From positions 21,060,370-21,124,369 of the forward strand of contig NC_031774.1 of assembly GCF_001522545.3 (NCBI RefSeq): DNA of 64,000 nt. Direction: 5' to 3'. Under the pieces are notes generated by a model. That model saw nothing but the letters and a program-made list of their open reading frames with translations. It was not told where the DNA came from and did no database searches. This DNA is from Parus major. Its lineage: Eukaryota > Chordata > Aves > Passeriformes > Paridae. A program made the position numbers and the translations under genes. This document shows, in pieces, positions 1 through 12,500 of the stretch (positions within the stretch are counted from its first letter, which is position 1; every line of letters begins with the position of its first letter).

Positions 1-534
1 GTGGAGGGTCACAGTCTCACTCCTTGCCCAGTTGTCTCCAGACTTGCTGCAGCAGCCCAGGGTGCAGTTGGCTGCCTCAGCTGTGAGGGCTTGCTGCTGC
101 CTCACCACTAGCTTTCTCCCCACCAGAGCCCAAATGCCATTTCTGAAAAGTGTTTTTCATTCAGCTCCAGCCTTTCCTGCTGCATGGGGCTGTTTCATCC
201 CATGGGCTTGCATTACCATTGTTGACTTCATGAGATTGGGCTGACAGGGCCCTTTCTCCAGCACCTTGTCTTGCTGCAGCCCTGCAATGGCCACGCTACC
301 CCACGTTTTTGCAGAGGACACCAAGCTTGTGGTGTCCTCTTTTACCCACTGTCTGTAGTAAAGACCTGCGTTAGTAATGATTGGTATTGATCCCTGAGGG
401 ATATTGCTGGTGGTCAGATGGTGTTGGACCTTGCACTGCTCATTGCAATGCTTCCAGCACAGCAGTCTCTGACTGGAAGTGGCTGCTGATGGCAAAGAAT
501 GGTATTAATTTGCATTTATATGATTTAATTTTGG

Positions 535-605
535 AAATATTAAGTATAATAAATATTAATGTATTGTTCTTAATAAAATTATTACTAATAAAAAAATAAA
601 TACTA
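535..605. repeat. AT-rich low-complexity tract
   Basis: The stretch is almost only A and T, with repeated AATAAA/TTAATA-like words. It lies in intron 1, so its AATAAA words are not read as polyadenylation signals. Confidence 0.6.
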
Positions 606-2562
606 ATTCTTAAAGTCTGAAACACGTCTTCAAAGATTACCTTTTTAGAGAGGTACAGGCTTGGTCTTCATTTGAACTACTTCAGTTTATCTGAGTGAAG
701 CCTGTATAATTAAGATGTAGGCAAAACTTAATTGATGGTAAGACCCAGACATTCCCACTGCTGAATGAGCCACTATCTGTGAAAATGCAGATGAGCACCA
801 GTGACAACTGACTTCCTTGTAGCTTTGAGTTTGCTACTGTGAGCTTTGTTTTCCTTGTTACCAACGTGCATTGTGGATGAGGAGCTGACAGCAGGATTCG
901 CAGATCCTGACCTAAATACAGAGTGTAGTTGCTGGAATGTGTTTGAGGGAAGAAAGGTGAGATTATTATATGTTATTGACCTAAAATCTCTTAGCTGTTT
1001 TTCCTTACCATGCAGCAAGGGTGCAAGCATTTAATATGAGACTACATTCAAGCATTCAAGTGAGATTGACTTTTCTGTGACGCAAGACCACAGGTATACC
1101 CTGGCTCAGACTTGATTTCCTAGTGGTACAATAACCTGGCAGCAGTGGCAAAATTAACACACTGAACAATTTTCCATATATCAGCAAGATCTCTTCTAGT
1201 AAATAGGAGTACTTGCTAAGTAGTTATTGTTTTTCAAGTTTCTAGTGAGCATTTCTAAATGACAGAAGAAATTACTGGCAGTGTATGTAATACTTCCAAG
1301 TCTCAGCCATCAAGAAAAAAACCATTAAGCTGTATCTGTTGCTCTAGTAGCTGGTTTTCAGATCAAAGACATCATTCTCTGGATCAGTTCATGTCCTTCT
1401 TTTAGTCTGAGTCTACCTTCAAATGTGTGCCTGCAAAGCCAGGGACTGAATAATCGTCTCTCTTTAATGAGATTATATCTGCTCAGTGCACATGTTTATA
1501 AGCCATTTCACAACTCACAGTATAAAGTTCAGGCTAATATATAACTGATTTTAGACAGTGCTTGTAGGGAAGCTAGTCACTCTACAGAAATACTAGTGTA
1601 CTTCAAGAGAAGAGAGAAACTTGGCATAAAGAGAGGACAGACAGTTGTCAAATTAAATGCAATGCAGAATATAGTCATTCATGGCTTTTATGGTGGGGGC
1701 CAGCTGCTACCATGGCTCAGAGACTTGACATGAGAGCTGAGGTAGGGTCTTGCTAGAGATGCCTTGGTGGAGGTGATTCAAACTGATCAAGTTAGTGGGG
1801 ACTCAAAGGACTGCCTTGTTGTGGGCTGCTGTAAACTCTGAAGAAGTTAGAGTAATTAAACTAAAAGAAGTTGCAGAGGCCTTCCAGGCAGATGATCCAA
1901 AGCAGGATTGGGAAAGTGTTGTCAGGAGCAAAGAGCCCTTGGCAAGGAATCTGAGTTGGCAAAAAGTTGCTTTAGTTTTAATATGTTGTCGTGTGTTTTG
2001 AAGTTCATGAGAGATGATCTGGAGAGAAGAGTCAAAGAGTAATACTGGCTAGCTTATTTGGGACTAAGACAACCAGCTGCTCAACAAATGTGACATCTGA
2101 ATTTCTGCAGTGCTGTAGTGTGCTTCAGTCTGGCTTGGTGCAGTAGAGAGGGGAGACAGTACCTACCAGTTGTTCATTTGGTTGCAGATTTGAGTGTAAG
2201 AGCACCTCGAGCAAGGCCAGTTGATTCATGGGTGGCTTTAGAGCTAGTTAATGCATTACTCTGTCTGGCATCTGAGTGCACATGTATGCTAACAGGTTGG
2301 TATGAGAGCAGTGGTCCATGTGCTCAAGAATACAGGAAGAGCAGCCATCCAAACCCAAGGAAAGCTATGATTCTAGTGCAGCCAAATAAAAAGTATTTGC
2401 TGCTTACAAAAGCATCTTCTGTGATACATTTAAGTAGTCGCTCAGTCCTATCTTAAAAACGACAGGTGAATGTTTGCTCTGCTCTTACTCTAAAAGTTAG
2501 TTTGCTTGGTTGTGTGAACTCTTATTTGACTGAATTTCTTATCCTTCCAAGTCTATTGTGTG

Positions 2563-2600
2563 CAAAAAAACAGCAACAACAACAAGGAAACAAAAAACCC
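2563..2600. repeat. (CAA)n-like simple repeat
   Basis: A short A tract is followed by imperfect CAA units and another A/C-rich run. It lies in TTC17 intron 1. Confidence 0.6.
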
Positions 2601-3865
2601 CACATACATACACCAAAAAAAGTTGTTCATTTTTACAGAAGTGTGTAAGGTGGAACCATGCCTTCCCCAAAGCAGTTGTCAGTACCTCCTTATGAGGGTG
2701 TGCAAAGACACCTGAGCTGATTGGTTTGAATGTTCTGTAGTTCACTAGATGTTACCCAACCTTGGGGTGAAGAGCTGCAGCAGGATGGTTCTGAGGCTTA
2801 AGGTAAGGTTTTCCTCAAGGAAAGGAATACTTTTTCTGGTTTAGAACTTCTCTCTTGATCACCAGAGGAGCATAGGCCATCATGTGGTATGAAAAAATAG
2901 TAGTTTAAAAAAATAAATCTCTTCAAATCTTCTGCCTTTACATAAGTGTATAAGAAATTATTGAACCTGAACGCTTTGTAGTTGCCAGTATCTTTGTCCC
3001 AGGTGGGGATTTAGAGCTGCACTGTCTTCTCCCAGGGGAGCACAGCCTATGTATTTCTGTGTCACTGTGAACATCACGACTAGATCTGAATTTATAAAAA
3101 TAGGCCTTATATGATGTATGTGGCATCAGAAATGCAAATGTTTCATTCAGTGGAGCAGCAGTGGTGAAGTTGCTTCCACTGCTCTCAACTCGGCAGTCAG
3201 AGATTTGCATCTGAGGTAGAGGAGCTAAGAGGCAGATCCCAAGGGCTGCTGAGCTGCAGCTGTTGGTGGCCGTGCCCCTCACACCTGCCACAGCCCAGCA
3301 CGTAATTTTATGCCAGGTTTTGACTGCTGACAGAAAAGCTTTAGTGCAGAGATGTCTGGATTTAGCTGAGCTTGATAAGACACGGCAAGGTGGTTCAGGC
3401 TGTAAGTCCAGAATACTGTAGCAGTGTCTCTGACCACGTGTAGGCATGTCCTGCTCATTCCTCAGCTCCTGGTGTTTCCATATAGCCTTTGTCCTCTGGA
3501 CACGGTGTGTTCCCAGGTCCCTTTTCTCTTAGGATCTCACACTTCGATTTCTTGGCCTCTCATCCTGTTTTCTGTCACCTTTAAAATAAGGATTGGACAA
3601 TCTGAAAAGATGATATGAATCATCTGTTCAAAACTGGTTATTCTATGGTGAGAGTTATGCTTGGTGCCTGGAATGCCTTCCCTGTATTGTGAACTTCACA
3701 GCCGAAGGGTGGCCTTGGAATTGGCCCAAGCACATGTTTGCATAAAGACCCCACCGAAGCCCAAAAGAGCAAAGTCAGCAAGACTGAAATCCACTTTTAT
3801 TTCATGTACCTGCCTGCTTTAAAAATACACTGCTGGAGAAAGTTATTTCCCTCAAAGTTTAACAG

Positions 3866-3880
3866 AAAAAAAAAAAAAAA
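3866..3880. repeat. Poly-A tract
   Basis: A run of 15 A residues in TTC17 intron 1. No target-site duplication or retroelement body was seen beside it. Confidence 0.7.
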
Positions 3881-5929
3881 GGGTTTTCTGCTACTCATTT
3901 GCTGAAGAAATTACTGCTCAGGGTTAATCTTTTGTAGGTATCTTGTAAGTAGTAATAAGTCTTAAGTAAGCTATAATTTGTCTTCTTGTCTGTATTTTCA
4001 ATATTAGAAGACTTGAAATTTTTAGGATTTGGCAGTGAGAAGACATCAAGAACCAGTCTGCTTTTATAAAAAAAAGTACTTGTTCATTACAGATGTATAT
4101 CTGAATAATCTCTCCATCTCTTGTTTTCATTCAGCTGAGCATATGGCTACTGGAGAATATAAACCTTAGCTAGAATATACAAGTTGGAAATTTTTACCCT
4201 TAAGTATGACCAGCAACACATTGGGCTCATGGTGTTTCAAATAAAGTCTTGTTTCCCTTTGATGTGTTTAGATCTGTTACCTAGGATATTCATAGCTTGT
4301 GTGATCTCAGTTGAGCAGAGCTATTCAGTAGTACTGCAATTTTGTTAGGTTTTATTTCTGAAGTGCTACAGGTGTTAAAAATTTGTGTTTTCCCTGTAGC
4401 ACAGCTGGTATTAAGTACTAGTGCTTAATATCAAATATCTAGTGCTGTTTGCTAACAGATTCTGCACCATTAAGCTTTTAAATGGCTCAATACTTATAAA
4501 AACTCATTTCTACGTCATTTGTCTGTGTGAATTTTTTCAGTGACATCCCTTGGAAATAGTAAGTATCTTCTGACGCTGCCTGCTCATCATTTGGATAAGT
4601 CACATTATTTATTTTCCAGTTTTGTAGTGTGTCTTGCACTGAAACCTGTACAGATTTTTTTGCAGCTTCCTCAGAAATTCCATGTAGCATCATGTTGGAG
4701 TGTAAAGTATTTCAAGACTTAGTAAGAATATACCAAAGGACAGGCACCAGTTTTCAGATCCTTGGCTCCCCCTCAAGACTGCAAGAAGTTCCAACTCGTT
4801 GTAGGGGGAATTGCCTTTATTTTGTACAGTGACAAAACATGCACTGCCTATAAAACAAATATGGAGAGTCCATTTTTCTGTACACCATCATTTGATACAG
4901 TGTGTTTTTCAGCTTCTTTCTCTAATAATCTGCCTTCTGCATGTAGTATAATGTTTTTAGGATGTGCAGAGGCACAGAACAGCAGAACAGCTGTTTTGAT
5001 TTTGATTTGCCTGTGCCTCAGTTAACAGTGGGGTTTCCACAGTATTTTATAAAAAGTCTTATTTAAAAATAGTTGACTAAGGCATTAATCAACCCTTATT
5101 TAAAGAATTTACTTCCTAGTGCTGGATTGTTGGGAAAAATATGGTGGAAGGTTTGGCAAAGCTTTCAAGTCTAATTGCTGAGAGACTTTGATATATGGAG
5201 GTAACATAGGAGATTGTAAAACTTCAGGGTTTGATTCAACTCAGTGTCTTTTTTCATTACACAAATTCTTTGTGTTTCTTGCTGAATAAGATTCTTGGTG
5301 TACTTTGTGACAGTGAATACATTTGTACTGTGCTTTATAAAGAAACTTTCACCTTTGGGCAAAGTTGAACAGAGAACACTTATTCTAGAAGTGTTTTTAC
5401 TGGCAGGCTTTCTGCAGTCTTAACTATAGTAGCTGTCAAAATTCAAAGAAAGCTTTTCAGCACAACAGTTTTTTCCCCTGTTTACTGTGTTGGAATTGAA
5501 GTCAAATTCTTGCATTTCAGGCGCTTCATCTTGAATGTCACAATTTCAGCACTCTAGAGGAGGAGTAAATGAATGTCTTGCTTTGCTATCAGCCAAACAC
5601 TTTGAGTTAAAAATGAGTAAGTTGGACAAAGCATCTGTTCTGGTGCAGGAGGCTCCACTCTCCACACCATGAGGCTGTGTTTGTTCTGTAGGTTGATGTC
5701 TGTTCTGTTGCATCTCAGAGGAACCTTGTGGAAAGTTGGTTATGTTTTGAAAAAGATGATCTTAGTCACAATATCTGTGTATTTTTCACTCATTTGACTG
5801 AATCAGGTGATGAGGCTGGATCTGAGATGAGTAAGTTTCAGTTCAAAGGCCACCTTCAAAGTCACTACAGAGAAGTGGGTAATGAAAACTTACCAGGTGC
5901 CTACCAGAGCTGCTTTATCATTCCTTAGC

Positions 5930-6736
5930 TGCATAGGGGAGAGAAAATACCAGAGAAAGCTCAAGAGTTTGGATAAGGAACAGGGAGAGAACACTCACCA
6001 GTTGCCACCACAGGCAGAACAGACTCAACTTGAGGAAATTAGTTAATTTATTACAAATCAGATCAGAGTAGAGTAATGAGAAGTAAAAGAAAATCTTCAA
6101 AATACCTTCCCCCAACCCATCCTTTTATTCCTATTATAAGGACTTATTCCTGATTCCCTCTACACACTCACTCCTCCAGTGTGGCTCATTCCCATGGGAT
6201 GTCACAGGGTCTCTCCCACAAGATGCCATCTTTCAGGAACAGGCTGCTCCAATGTGGATCCCCTGGAGGTCTGCAGATCCTGCCAAAATCCTGCTCCAGT
6301 GTGGGCTTCCCACGGGTTCACAACCTCTTTTGGGTGTCCACCTGCTCTGGTGTGAGGTTCTCCCTAGGCTGCACGTGGATCTCTGCTCGCTGGTGAACTG
6401 CAGGGGACAGCCTGCTTCATTGTGGTCTTCACAACAGGCTCTGGGAAATCTTGGCTCTGGCGCCTGGAGCATCTTCTCCACTCCTTCTCCAGTCACCTTG
6501 GTATTTACAGAGCTGTTTCTCTTGCATATCCTCACTTCTCTCTTTTCTGGCCACAATAACTACTTTTACCTTCTTAAATGTGTTATCCCAGCAGTGCTGC
6601 CACAGTCACTGATGGGCTTGGCCTTGGCCAGCAGCGAGTCCGTCTTGGAGCCAGCTCAAGTGTTCTCTCTCAGACTTAAGGGAGGCTTCTGGCAGCTTCT
6701 CACAGAAGGCACCCCTTGCCATGCAAACCCAATACA
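5930..6736 (-). mobile_element. Avian endogenous-retrovirus-type solo LTR, degraded, antisense in TTC17 intron 1
   Basis: Read on the minus strand, the element opens at 6736 with TGTATTGGGTTTGCATGG and runs through words I recognise from a very common neoavian LTR, including the complements of 'cttctcacagaaggcacccc' (6698-6717) and 'gatgggcttggccttgg' (6611-6627). A minus-strand AATAAA (complement at 6047-6052) would suit an LTR polyadenylation signal. The middle holds degenerate units that start CTGCTCCAGTGTGG-like at 6171, 6244, 6291, 6342 and 6412. No gag, pol or env frame adjoins it, so it is read as a solo LTR. It appears shortened and diverged from typical copies. The left boundary is approximate; AGCT occurs on both flanks (5927-5930, 6736-6739), which may be chance. 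The family name is not assigned. Confidence 0.75.
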
Positions 6737-8998
6737 GCTACTAAAATTCTGTGTTAGGAGCTTTGTGTTTGCATGCTGGTAAGGTTAACTTTCTATTAGG
6801 CTGAAGGATTCTGCTGTTATTAAAAAGTACTTGCTGGTGACAAACTGAGTCAGATGTGGAAAAGAAAATCTGAAGACTGAAGAAAAATATCCTTGACTGG
6901 GGTGATTTCCTGGTGGATTGCCATAACTTCATTAATTAATTCAGTGATATTGCTGTTTGATTGTTGAAACTTTGGTTTCTGCTGCCAGATAGTTGATGGG
7001 AGTGTGGTACTTCCTGCATTGCTCTCCTGTCAACCCACACATACTGGGTTGGTAACATACCACTCCAAATTCTCCAATACTGAATTCAGACCTAACTCTC
7101 AATGACACTGTCTTACCAAAAGTTAAAAACAGAAGCCGACCCTGAATATCATTCTGTTTCTGGATGAATGATAAGCCAAGATCCTTCATCTTTCAGAATA
7201 AGGTTTTCTAGTTGGTGATGCCTGCATAACTTTTCTCCAAAAATGTCTGCCCAGATGCTGTTTGTCACTGAAAGCAGAGCTGATAGTTGACTTTGTCCTC
7301 AGTGACTGTGTAGTATCATGCATGCAGCCTTTAGATGTCAGATGAGCGGTGCTGTTTTGGAATGGGTGATGAAGTGCTTTAAACACAGTGAAACTTACTT
7401 TCTTTTCAAATTCAACTCTCATTCATTTGCACATTTGTTTCTTCAGCAAATGAGGCATAAACCAGTGCTACATTCAGTGCATAGCTCTGGCTTTGTGTGC
7501 AACCAGTTCAAAGTGAGGTGGGGCCCATAGGAGGAAATAGGAAATATGACCATGAATAAAATGCTGTAGACTTTAATACTTTGACTAACAAAATCATTAG
7601 ACTTTTTTTGAAATTATATTTTCTATATGTCTCTGCATCATGATGGATACTTGGTCATCCTTTATTTGCAACAGTAGAATCCATTATCTCCAAATTCATA
7701 GCATAAAAATGGACTAGTATCAGTAGCACCCATTATTTTCTATTCATCTTGTGATATAAGAGAATTAATTTCCTAAGGGAGAAAATGGGCTATATGTATC
7801 TGTTTGGGCTGTACAGGTAGCCACTGATCAAAATGGATCCATACTAAAAGAAGCACTGCAGCTTTTCCTTTGGAAAGAAATACTTAGCCAGATTTAGCCA
7901 AAAGCATGCTTAGAGTCCAGTGAAAGGAACAAGTGTTTATATCTCAGAGGACAAGGTCCTTACTCAGTCAAGAATCTTGCAACGTGTAGACTTCACAGTC
8001 AGTAGTCCACAGAAAGTAGATTTGAACTTCTTATCTGACTCACAGCCAAGAGAATACAGCCCTAAGGCATAATCTGTTGACAGGACACATTAGGATGACC
8101 AGAAAATATGCTGGAGATGCAGTTGTCTGCAGTAAGGGAGTGTAACAGACATTTGCTACTTGGAAAGGTGACAAAAAAGGAGGAACTGGAGCTCAGGAAC
8201 TTCTCCTGCACCTGTACATGGCAGACTTTTCCATTAAATTGTAATATCATCAAGTTTGCACAGATGTCATGGGGTGGACAGCCCATTTAGAAGTATCAAA
8301 GCTGAAAACAGGTAAGTATTCACATCTTCATGCAGCAGCTGGTTCTGTATCCTGAAAGCTTGAGTGGAAACTGAGCAGATCCAGGAAAAACATCTTGATG
8401 TAGACCATCTAGCAGTCATGTTAAATGTGTGAGATGTTGCTATTCTTGTCACTGTGTCTTTTTATGCTGTCATCACATACTCTTATTTCCTTGTTTCTGT
8501 TCTCATGCTCCTTGAATCCTTCATGAACCAATTTAGTTTACTAGTTCAGACAAAACAACCAGGAAGGAGTTATGTTCTGTTCAGCTCCTGAGTTTGTGTT
8601 AGCTTCCAAGAGATCCTGGTGGTCACCACAGCTGGTGTGCAGTCAGTGTTACTGCTCTCGCACTGACATATGGGAGGAAACACTGGCTGCAAGCCTGGAA
8701 GTGAGCCTTTGCATCAGCTCAGATGCTTCTACACCGCTGTAGGGACTTTCCCCCCACCCAGCGAGACAGCAGAGCTTGGCATGAGGACAAGGCTGGGTGT
8801 TTCAGCCCTGGGGTGAAGTGCTGTAGTTTACAGAGCCCAGCTAGGGGCTGACGTGGAACTGCTCTGTGAGTGACTTACCTCTAATGTCCTTCTTCATGGA
8901 GCTGTGAACTCCTTTGCACAGCTGTGGAAGCTGGAGCATGGTCTTCAGAAACAGAGTTTTCAGTCTTTACCTGTTTCCCTCTTGATTTTATTTCTTTA

Positions 8999-9017
8999 AT
9001 AATAATAATATAATAAT
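8999..9017. repeat. (AAT)n microsatellite
   Basis: About six imperfect AAT units about 480 bp before exon 2 of TTC17. Confidence 0.65.
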
Positions 9018-9492
9018 TCCTTTATTTATTAGTCCTGAAGGCAGTAGATCCTAATGGTAGGCCAGTGTGTTAAATTAGTTGCACAAAGTTGTTGAAGCTG
9101 AACTACTTTATGCCTTTTGAGGGACATGGTGGAGGAATTTTAAAGTTACTAAACAAAGTAAGTTTCTGTGATTGCAGTTTAAGGTATCTAGTATTTCAGC
9201 AGTAGGTACTCTTAGTAATATTTGTTGTGGAAATCGATTTGCCTCTTATGCTTAGAACTTATGTGTCTGATTAAATTAATATAAGTTTAAAGTTAAAGCA
9301 TGGGCTGAATTGGATTCTCAAATGACAATGTTGTTTGAAGTATGGATTTTCATAATGGACATTATAATGAATGTTGACTGGACAGAAAGCCTCTGAACAG
9401 GCAAACTGATTGAATGAACATAACTGCCTTCTTCTAAAATCACTGTAATTAGCTGAATGTCTTACATGATGGACTGTTAAAATGTCTTGCAG

Positions 9493-9582
9493 GTGGATTC
9501 ACCAATGAACTTGAGAAACCCACATGATTTGGTAATATTAATGAGACAAGAAACAACAGTTAACTACCTCAAAGAACTGGAG
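9493..9582 (+). CDS. TTC17: TTC17 exon 2
   Basis: Thirty codons, phase 0 at both ends, between a ttgcag acceptor and a gtaaag donor. It begins V-D-S-P-M-N and includes the conserved LVILMRQETTVNYLKELE segment (window residues 13-30). It precedes the first TPR module. The following intron (9583-10918, 1336 bp) holds only a short GAT repeat (10507-10522). Confidence 0.95.
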
Positions 9583-12500
9583 GTAAAGTGTAACATTTAA
9601 GTACTAACTAATTTCAGAAAATACAGATTTTTTTTTTCCGTAGACTTTATAGTGATGGTTTTAAATGGGGAAAATAATTTATTATTGGCAAAGTTCTGCT
9701 TCAGTGAAAGGATGAAAAATTTTTCAGATCTCAAGAATTTTTTCCCTCGAGTCTGCCTAACTGGTCTCCAGTTGTATCATTCCCTGTTGTTAGCCGTAAA
9801 TACTAACATTTTTGCATAAAGTCACTAGATTCTATTGTACTGTATTTCAGAAGAGCATGGAGCAAATCATCTCTGTTTTTCTTCAAGCTCATTTATTCTT
9901 GAGAAGGAGTGTGAGACCACCCTTTTGAAAAGGGCTTTTATGAACTTTGAACTGATAAACTGAAGTTTAAATACAATAGGGGTTAGGTAAGCAAACAGCT
10001 CACAGCCCTTCTGGCCATGCGCCCCTTTCTTGTGCCAGCTTTGGTTTTATCAGATTGGGATGAATAACTAAGTGGAAAGCCAGATGAACACTGGAGGTAG
10101 CTTTAGGTGAATGGGAGAAGTAGGAGAATGGAAAATAAGCAGGACGGCCCCTGGTGTGACTATATTCAGCCATTCTTTCTCATCAGGGTATACTCTTTTT
10201 TTGTAGTGATGGATGTTTTAGCTGTGGATAAAATAATACTTGCAAGCTTTTTGAGGTGTGAGTTGTGGGTGTGGAAATTACAAATGTCCAACTTGATACA
10301 CAAATGGCTTTCAGCTGAAGTTACCTATTGTAAGTTCTTGTACAAATTGCTACTAGTGTATATATATTTATTGTTTCATAGTAGCATGTAATCAAATGTG
10401 TATGGCTTTAATTAAAAATGCAGGTTTTCTCATTTCACAGGTATTCATGTACAGTACTATTCACATGTACTCATGTTCAGCTGAACTTAGCACACTCAAC
10501 AGTTAAGATGATGATGATGATGTTGCAATGTCTCGTATTATTTCCACGAGGTCTTAGAAAAAAAGGGGGCCAAATGTGAAAAATTGGATGTACTTGTAGC
10601 AGCCATTTCTTCTTTTCCTACATTGCCTACCATGGATCTGGAATGTTACTAACCCACTTTTTAGCCTCGACAGAAGAAATAAGGGCTCGTTCAAGTTCCA
10701 TTATCTCTAATGAAAGCATTTATATGCCATCCAAATCCAAAAAAGTCCTACAGATGTTATAAAAGATAAGGAGGTATTCCCAAAATTTAATAAGAATTTT
10801 TAACATTTTTTCAAATGAACTTTGTTTTAAGGAAAAAGTTGGACTGTTGAATCATAGCAACTATAGTGTTTGCTTTCATTGGTAATATATGCTTCTGTTT
10901 CCTTTTTTTTTCCTACAGAAACAGTTAGTTGCTCAAAAGATTCATATAGAGGAAAATGAGGACAGAGACACAGGGCTGGAACAAAGGCATAATAAAGAAG
11001 ATCCAGACTGCATTAAAGCAAAGGTGCCCCTGGGGGACCTTGATCTGTACGATGGCACATACATCACCTTAGAGAGCAAAGATATCCGGTAATAAGATGC
11101 TTTAATAAGGTGCTTTATATTCTAAGATTTTTACTGAATGAAAAAAAAAAAAATGTACCACTAAATACAGCTGAAAAATTGCTAGCATTGGCTTTCTTTA
11201 GATGGGAGTTTTTTGTTTTGTGTTATGCCACTAGTTGTAAACAGGTACAACATACAAATGCTGTTTCCTCCAAACTGTCTATGCTAGCCCTGCCCTGAAA
11301 CTGTTCCTTTCTGTTCCCCAGTTCTACTACTGTTACTCTGTACTGATACGACCAGACACATGAATAAAAGTGAAATACATCATGTAGTAGGGGGTTGAAT
11401 TTGTTTGAGTGTGCTTTCACTGTTTAAAACTAGATACTTGCTTTAGTGGAAACTGTCTTGACTTAAATTTGAATGAAATTCCATTGTTTACCAAGCTGTT
11501 GAACTTTCTGGTCATATTTTGTCCCCTGTGTTTAGAAAGTGAAGGATGAGCAGACAGTGTACTTGACATTCAGCATCATTGGTAATTCATCTTCAGGAAT
11601 GACTGTTTTGTTTTAGTTGGATTTTTTTTTTTATCATAACTGCATGAGTGCTTGAAGTGAGAAAAGATCCCTTTTATCATCATACACCTTCATTTGGACT
11701 TCTCATCACCCATATTTGGGATTGGTTTGTTTGTTTCAGTTGAAGAGTCTGTATGCATTGCCATTTGCCTGGCAGACAGATCATTAATCATAGCAGTGAT
11801 ACACTAGGTTGACACTGATACGTTTTGGAGGCTATCCAAATGTTGATATTTTCAAGCAGACAAATTTATTTTCTTTATCCTGTGGTCATGACATCCTGAT
11901 ACAACTGAAATCTGGGAATACAACAGAAATGGGCTAATGTGCCCTAACGGGATTTCCATAATGATTAAGTCAGAGTACTCTCTGTATTAGCTACCATACT
12001 GTATCTTAGGAACTTGTATTGTGTCATTATGTCCTCAGCCCTGAAGACTATATAGACACAAAGTCCCCAGTGCCTCCAGACCTGCAGCAGCCAGACTGTA
12101 CAAAAGTTCTAGATCTTCCATACAGTATTCATGCTTTTCAGCACTTACGGGTAAGTGAACAAATGGAATTATTTTTCCCCATGAGGAGGAGGAACAGAAA
12201 ATTCTTACTAGCAGTTCTCACTCAGGGTTGAAAGGTGTTGAATCTTCCAAGACTGTTTCACACTTTTATAAAACTACAGTTGGACCCTGATTAAAGTAGC
12301 TGTGTATCGGTATACAGTTTCTCTTTTGTTATTTTGGCCTTATTTTAGAATTTTCCTTATTTTTAGGAAAATGGAGTATTTTGTTTTCATAACACATTTC
12401 ATTAGCAAATTTGAAGCTTTCATTGGGACTACTGCTAGCTTGTGAGTTGTCTCAGTTGAAAGTTGGAGAGTGCTGAACAGGGTCGTTAAAATGTATGAAG

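Larger units (their letters stand above)
1..9492 (+). other. TTC17: TTC17 intron 1, 3' part
   Basis: No exon is supported before 9493. The signal-peptide exon expected upstream of exon 2 is not found, and there is no CpG-rich promoter here. The stretch is AT-rich and holds an antisense LTR repeat (5930-6736), short CAA, AAT and poly-A tracts, and scattered open frames of chance length. It ends in an acceptor whose AG is at 9491-9492. Confidence 0.85.

Noticed and set aside
535..605. AATAAA words as polyadenylation signals
   Set aside because: They lie in an AT-rich intronic tract with no transcript end to serve.
1..9492. TTC17 exon 1 within the window
   Set aside because: No signal-peptide-like frame leads into exon 2 and no CpG-rich promoter is present, so it must lie further left.
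12151..12231. Extension of the exon 4 frame past 12150
   Set aside because: A strong gtaagt donor and the continuation of TTC17 at 13238 show that this tail is intronic.
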